This document shows positions 15,171 through 18,665 of a DNA stretch of 18,665 nucleotides, in pieces. This DNA comes from Flavobacterium psychrophilum. Lineage in GTDB: Bacteria; Bacteroidota; Bacteroidia; Flavobacteriales; Flavobacteriaceae. The translations under genes were made by a program, and so were the position numbers. Below the pieces are notes generated by a model. That model saw only the letters and a list, made by a program, of their open reading frames with translations, made no database searches and was not told where the DNA came from. Position 1 is the stretch's first letter; the number at the start of each line of letters is the position of its first letter. The stretch is taken from the NCBI GenBank assembly GCA_020720185.1, contig DYPB01000006.1, positions 13,469 through 32,133 of the forward strand. The letters run 5' to 3'.

Positions 15171-16266
15171 ATGACAAATACTGAACAAATTAAAGGTATT
15201 GTGGAGCGTCTTGGTGCGTTAAGGAGGTATCTTTGACCTTGATGCCAAGCTTGTAGAAATAGCCAATGAGGAAGAAAAAACCTTTGCTCCAAATTTTTGG
15301 AATAATCCGAAAGAGGCTGAAATTATTGTTAAAAATTTAAGAGCAAAAAAGAAATGGGTTGATGATTATAGCAAAGCCGAAAATATGGTTGGTGAATTAG
15401 AATTAGCTTATGAGTTTTATAAAGAAGGAGAACTTGATGAGGAGGATTTAGACCAACAATATGATTTGACAAATGCTCATATTGAGGCAATTGAATTTAG
15501 AAATATGTTGTCTGACGAGGGCGATTCATTAAGTGCTGTTTTGCAAATAACGGCAGGAGCTGGAGGTACTGAAAGCTGTGATTGGGCAAGTATGTTGATG
15601 CGAATGTATATGATGTGGGCAGAAAAATCGGGTTATAAGATTAAGGAATTGAATTATCAGGAAGGCGATGTTGCTGGTATTAAAACCGTAACGCTGGAAA
15701 TTGAGGGAGATTATTCTTTTGGATATTTGAAAGGCGAAAACGGGGTGCATCGATTAGTTAGGATTTCGCCATTTGATAGTAATGCCAAACGACACACTTC
15801 GTTTGCATCGGTTTATGTATATCCGTTGGTTGATGATACTATTGAGATTGAGATTAATCCTGCTGATATTGAAATAACTACCTCACGATCAAGTGGGGCA
15901 GGAGGTCAGAATGTGAATAAAGTAGAAACTAAAGTGCAACTTTTTCATAAACCATCAGGCATACAAATTCAATGTTCCGAAACTCGGTCGCAGTTAGACA
16001 ATAGGCAACGAGCAATGCAGATGTTAAAATCGCAGTTGTATGAAATTGAATTGAAAAAGCAATTAGAACAACGAGCTGATATTGAGTCTAGTAAAATGAA
16101 AATTGAATGGGGTTCGCAGATTAGAAATTATGTGATGCAGCCTTATAAATTAATTAAAGATGTACGAACAGGCAAAGAAACCAGCAATGTTGATGGGGTA
16201 ATGAATGGAGAAATTGATGAATTTTTAAAAGCCTATTTGATGATGATGGGGCAGAAAGAGGAGTAA
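15171..16266 (+). CDS. prfB: Peptide chain release factor 2 (RF2), expressed by +1 programmed frameshift
   Basis: Release factor recognising UGA and UAA. The coding sequence is 15171-15233 joined to 15235-16266: the first 21 codons ([21 protein letters not shown]) end at an in-frame TGA (15234-15236), and a +1 shift on CTT continues as [15 protein letters not shown], giving 364 residues, normal for RF2. The recoding signal is AGGAGG (15222-15227), three bases, CTT, TGA, C, as in E. coli prfB. The stop-recognition tripeptide SPF is at 199-201 and the catalytic GGQ at 244-246 ([13 protein letters not shown]). Expression should be autoregulated: low RF2 slows termination at the TGA and favours the shift. 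Reading only one frame from a later ATG (15385) would lose 71 residues. A TATATTTG element lies upstream. Confidence 0.97.
15222..15237 (+). promoter_or_regulatory. RF2 programmed +1 frameshift site (internal SD-like AGGAGG, slippery CTT, TGA stop, C)
   Basis: AGGAGG TAT CTT TGA C reproduces the classical prfB recoding site: an SD-like hexamer three bases before the slippery CTT, a TGA stop, and C as the following base, which makes termination slow. The downstream frame resumes RF2 homology at once. It is the only strong SD-like sequence in a functional position that I noticed in the window. Confidence 0.95.
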
Positions 16267-16614
16267 TTTTGATAATTTTGAATGGTGAGTTGTAAATTTT
16301 GATTATAAAGGGCATTTCTAAAAACTCAATATTCTAATCTAAATTATTTCTCTTGATTTTTTTAAAATTTGAATACGGATTTTTATAAATTTATTTTATT
16401 TGTTTTTATCTTTAAATTATTGATATTCAGTCGTTTGCAATAATTGTCGTTAATAATTAAACAAACATTCATATTTGAGTAAAAATTATTTGGAAATTAA
16501 GTAAAATAAAACAAAAAGAGCATCAGCAAAAAAATAAATTTACTAAAAAAGCTAATTTTTAGAATGCACCTAAAATTTACAATTAATTTACTATTTTTGT
16601 AGAAAAACTTTTTT
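16267..16614. other. AT-rich intergenic region of 348 bases between prfB and the oxidoreductase
   Basis: No open reading frame of note, tRNA or convincing terminator is visible. It holds a weak AT-only stem (CTAAAAA 16543-16549 with TTTTTAG 16556-16562, six-base loop) and, near its end, the promoter element of the next gene. The rest is low-complexity A/T sequence with no pattern I can interpret. Confidence 0.5.
16592..16599 (+). promoter_or_regulatory. Putative -7 element (TATTTTTG) for the Gfo/Idh/MocA gene
   Basis: TATTTTTG fits TAnnTTTG, 15 bases before the ATG at 16615, predicting a leader of about ten bases. No -33 TTG is seen at the expected distance. Confidence 0.45.
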
Positions 16615-17580
16615 ATGTTAAAAATTGGAGTTCTCGGTGCTGGACATCTCGGAAAAATTCATCTACGGTTGTTACAACAATCAGAAAAATACGAATTAGT
16701 TGGTTTTTATGACGAAAATAACGAAAATGGGGCAAAAATTGAGTCCGAATTTGGTTACAAACAATTTGATACTATTGCAAAACTTATTCACGCTGTTGAT
16801 GTTATTGATATTGTAACCCCTACCCTATCTCATTATAAATGTGCCAAAGTAGCCATAAAAAGCGGTAAACATATTTTTATTGAAAAACCCATTTCTAATA
16901 CCGTTATCGAAGCCGAAGAAATTATAGCCCTTGCTAATGAATATAAAGTTTTAGGACAAGTTGGACATGTAGAAAGGTTTAATCCTGCATTTATTGCTAC
17001 AAAAAATATGATTGAAAATCCTATGTTTATAGAAACCCATCGGCTGGCAGAATTTAACCCCAGAGGCACCGATGTTCCTGTGGTTTTAGATTTGATGATT
17101 CATGATATTGATGCCATTTTGAGTGTTGTAAAATCGAAAGTAAAACAAGTGAATGCCAGCGGCGTATCGGTAATTTCAGAAACGCCTGATATTGCAAATG
17201 CTCGAATTGAATTTGAAAATGGTTGTGTGGCAAACCTTACTGCAAGCAGAATTTCATTAAAAAATATGCGTAAATCAAGATTTTTTCAGAAAGATGCTTA
17301 TATTTCAGTAGATTTTCTTGAAAAGAAATGTGAAGTCGTAAAAATGAAAGACGCACCAGAAATACCCGGAGATTTTGATATGATTTTGCAAAATGCAGAA
17401 GGTGTAAAAAAACAAATCTATTTTTCAAATCCAGAAGTTACCAATAATAATGCTATTTTAGATGAGTTAGAATCATTTGCAAATGCCATAAATAATAACA
17501 CTATTCCTGTTGTTTCCTTGCAAGACGGCACAGAAGCACTGCGAGTGGCATATATGATTATTGAGAGTATGGAGAGATAA
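16615..17580 (+). CDS. Gfo/Idh/MocA family NAD(P)-dependent oxidoreductase
   Basis: Soluble oxidoreductase of 321 residues. The N-terminal Rossmann fold opens with KIGVLGAGHLGKIHLRLL (GxGxxG at 8-13), ending with the family motif IEKPIS at 89-94; GQVGHVERFNPAF follows near 114-126. The C-terminal alpha/beta domain has DLMIHDIDAIL at 159-169, where Asp and His form the family active site. These enzymes oxidise or reduce sugar, inositol or related substrates, and some act in nucleotide-sugar synthesis; the substrate here cannot be told. The short leader predicted from the TATTTTTG element and the absence of an SD sequence are typical of the phylum. The next gene on the same strand starts 162 bases further on, so the two are not tightly linked. 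Confidence 0.9.
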   Translation: MLKIGVLGAGHLGKIHLRLLQQSEKYELVGFYDENNENGAKIESEFGYKQFDTIAKLIHAVDVIDIVTPTLSHYKCAKVAIKSGKHIFIEKPISNTVIEAEEIIALANEYKVLGQVGHVERFNPAFIATKNMIENPMFIETHRLAEFNPRGTDVPVVLDLMIHDIDAILSVVKSKVKQVNASGVSVISETPDIANARIEFENGCVANLTASRISLKNMRKSRFFQKDAYISVDFLEKKCEVVKMKDAPEIPGDFDMILQNAEGVKKQIYFSNPEVTNNNAILDELESFANAINNNTIPVVSLQDGTEALRVAYMIIESMER

Positions 17581-17582
17581 TT

Positions 17583-17678
17583 ATAAGATTCAACGACCTA
17601 AATTTAGCTGACTGGAAAAATCTTGAAATTGATGTAAACTCGTTGTGGATTAATAATCAAAACAATTTTAAAAATTAG
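17583..17678 (+). pseudogene. Possible short gene remnant (DNA methyltransferase-like N-terminus?)
   Basis: Between two genes, a frame without a start codon reads IRFNDLNLADWKNLEIDV followed by NSLWINNQNNFKN and a TAG stop, 31 codons. The composition (DWKN-LEIDVNSLWI) looks like real protein rather than random AT-rich sequence, and vaguely resembles the start of some Bacteroidota DNA methyltransferases, which have D-W-K and a D-x-x-SLWI motif. There is no ATG and nothing continues it downstream. It may be a decayed fragment or chance; the resemblance is from memory. Confidence 0.22.
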
Positions 17679-17717
17679 AATTTTATGGATATAACATACA
17701 ATACAACAGAATTTTTA

Positions 17718-17725
17718 TATATTTT
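17718..17725 (+). promoter_or_regulatory. Weak -7-like element (TATATTTT) before the hydroxybutyryl-CoA dehydrogenase gene
   Basis: TATATTTT differs from TAnnTTTG at the last base and lies 17 bases before the ATG. No -33 element is evident, so this is only a candidate. Confidence 0.2.
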
Positions 17726-17742
17726 AGAAAAAAAATAAACAA

Positions 17743-18627
17743 ATGAAAACAATCGCCGTAATCGGAGCAGGAACCATGGGCAACGGAATTGCTCATACTT
17801 TTGCACAATCGGGTTTTACTGTAAAATTAATTGATATTTCTGAAAAATCATTAGAAAAAGGAATGATTACCATTGCCTCAAATTTAGATAGAATGGTTCT
17901 CAAAGGGACAATATCTGAAAATGATAAACTAAAAACTATCAGCAATATAATCACTTATACAGATATTAAGGATGGTGTGGTTGGGGCTGATTTAGTGGTT
18001 GAGGCGACTACCGAAAATGTTAATTTAAAACTAAATATTTTCAAACAATTAAGCGATATTTGTGAGAATAATACAATATTGGCAACCAATACCTCATCAA
18101 TATCAATTACACAAATTGCAGCACAAGTTACTAATCCACAAAGGGTTATAGGAATGCATTTTATGAATCCTGTACCAATTATGAAATTAGTCGAAATTAT
18201 TCGTGGCTATAATACAACCGATGAAGTTACAAAGAAAATTATGGATTTATCTGTAAAAATAGGTAAAACTCCAGTCGAAGTAAATGATTATCCAGGGTTT
18301 GTTGCCAACAGAATTTTAATGCCAATGATTAATGAAGCTATTGAAACTTTATACAACAAAGTGGCTGGTGTTTATGAAATTGATACTGTAATGAGGTTAG
18401 GAATGGCACATCCTATGGGACCTTTGCAACTGGCTGATTTTATTGGACTTGATGTTTGTTTATCAATTTTAAATGTTATGTATGATGGATTTAAAAATCC
18501 AAAATATGCCCCATGTCCATTGTTAGTAAATATGGTTATGGCTGGAAAATTAGGCGTTAAGTCTAACGAAGGTTTTTATGATTATAGTGAAAGTAAAAAA
18601 GCTGAAAAAGTAGCTGTTTTTATATAG
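17743..18627 (+). CDS. hbd: 3-hydroxybutyryl-CoA dehydrogenase
   Basis: NAD(P)-dependent 3-hydroxyacyl-CoA dehydrogenase, 294 residues, interconverting 3-hydroxybutyryl-CoA and acetoacetyl-CoA in short-chain fatty acid or amino acid breakdown. The Rossmann motif GAGTMG is at 8-13, followed by DLVVEATTEN near 83-92, NTSSISI at 116-122, and the catalytic region GMHFMNPVPIMKLVE at 137-151 with His139 and Glu151 as the dyad. DYPGFVANRILMPMINEA near 182-199 and GMAHPMGPLQLADFIGLD form the C-terminal substrate domain. Length and domain order match the single-domain short-chain family, without a fused enoyl-CoA hydratase. The start ATG is clear from the conserved TIAVIGAG beginning. No SD precedes it. 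The gene ends with TAG, 38 bases before the window edge. Confidence 0.95.
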   Translation: MKTIAVIGAGTMGNGIAHTFAQSGFTVKLIDISEKSLEKGMITIASNLDRMVLKGTISENDKLKTISNIITYTDIKDGVVGADLVVEATTENVNLKLNIFKQLSDICENNTILATNTSSISITQIAAQVTNPQRVIGMHFMNPVPIMKLVEIIRGYNTTDEVTKKIMDLSVKIGKTPVEVNDYPGFVANRILMPMINEAIETLYNKVAGVYEIDTVMRLGMAHPMGPLQLADFIGLDVCLSILNVMYDGFKNPKYAPCPLLVNMVMAGKLGVKSNEGFYDYSESKKAEKVAVFI

Positions 18628-18665
18628 GTGGGTTCTATAATTAATTCAAAAAAGCTGGTTTTATA
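18628..18665. other. Window edge after hbd, nothing seen
   Basis: Thirty-eight bases after the hbd stop; no hairpin, start codon context or promoter is recognisable in what remains. Confidence 0.5.

Noticed and set aside
15171..15236. prfB as a frameshifted pseudogene
   Set aside because: The stop and frame change fall exactly at the classical RF2 recoding site with its SD-like stimulator, and the rest of the protein is intact.
15385..16266. RF2 starting at the ATG at 15385
   Set aside because: This drops 71 conserved N-terminal residues that are encoded upstream through the programmed frameshift.
16543..16562. Terminator hairpin of prfB
   Set aside because: The stem is only 7 bp, nearly all A-T, about 280 bases from the prfB stop, and not followed by a T-run.
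1..18665. CRISPR array, tRNA/rRNA genes, insertion sequences, toxin-antitoxin or phage-defence modules
   Set aside because: No regularly spaced repeats, no cloverleaf or rRNA sequence, no transposase or integrase, and no recognisable defence proteins were found.

Overview
This window looks like a chromosome segment from an AT-rich member of the Bacteroidota, most likely the Flavobacteriales. Four things support that. There is a secreted nuclease with a type IX secretion (Por) C-terminal sorting domain. TAnnTTTG-type -7 promoter elements lie upstream of several genes. Shine-Dalgarno sequences are essentially absent before start codons. The proteins also read like flavobacterial families (PhoH, SAM hydrolase, the alanine dehydrogenase branch, RF2). 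I see no tRNA, rRNA, insertion sequence, integrase or CRISPR array.

Left block (70-5517, minus strand): a secreted endonuclease I, the rRNA m5C methyltransferase rsmB, a large membrane-anchored VWA-like protein and phoH. Divergent from phoH, on the plus strand, are a SAM hydrolase (DUF62) and an alanine dehydrogenase-family enzyme (5636-7733).

Middle block (7746-13402): a small surface-polysaccharide group. It holds an acyltransferase-3 and a DUF6056-like membrane protein (minus, 4-base overlap), a family 2 glycosyltransferase (plus, divergent), a Wzx-type flippase and a FemAB/GNAT-like acyltransferase (both minus). It sits between conserved housekeeping genes and looks like the accessory part of the window. 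Together these genes could build, modify and flip a glycan; the exact product cannot be read from sequence. The Wzx and GNAT-like genes continue an apparent operon that begins with a DEDDh exonuclease and miaA (14889 down to 11151), with tight spacing and non-ATG starts at every gene.

Right block (14890-18665, plus strand): a 281-base intergenic region with a strong structured element (about 14977-15047), then prfB, a Gfo/Idh/MocA oxidoreductase and 3-hydroxybutyryl-CoA dehydrogenase. prfB is intact only when read through the classical RF2 +1 programmed frameshift: an in-frame TGA follows an AGGAGG-TAT-CTT site at codons 18-22, giving a full-length 364-residue RF2.

Most notable: the RF2 recoding site in a lineage that hardly uses SD sequences; the hairpin element upstream of prfB, which resembles a recurrent flavobacterial intergenic RNA or repeat; the interlocked divergent promoters in the polysaccharide block; a Gln where classical alanine dehydrogenase has its catalytic His; and a possible gene remnant between the last two genes. 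I did not find a clear-cut new defence or mobile system.
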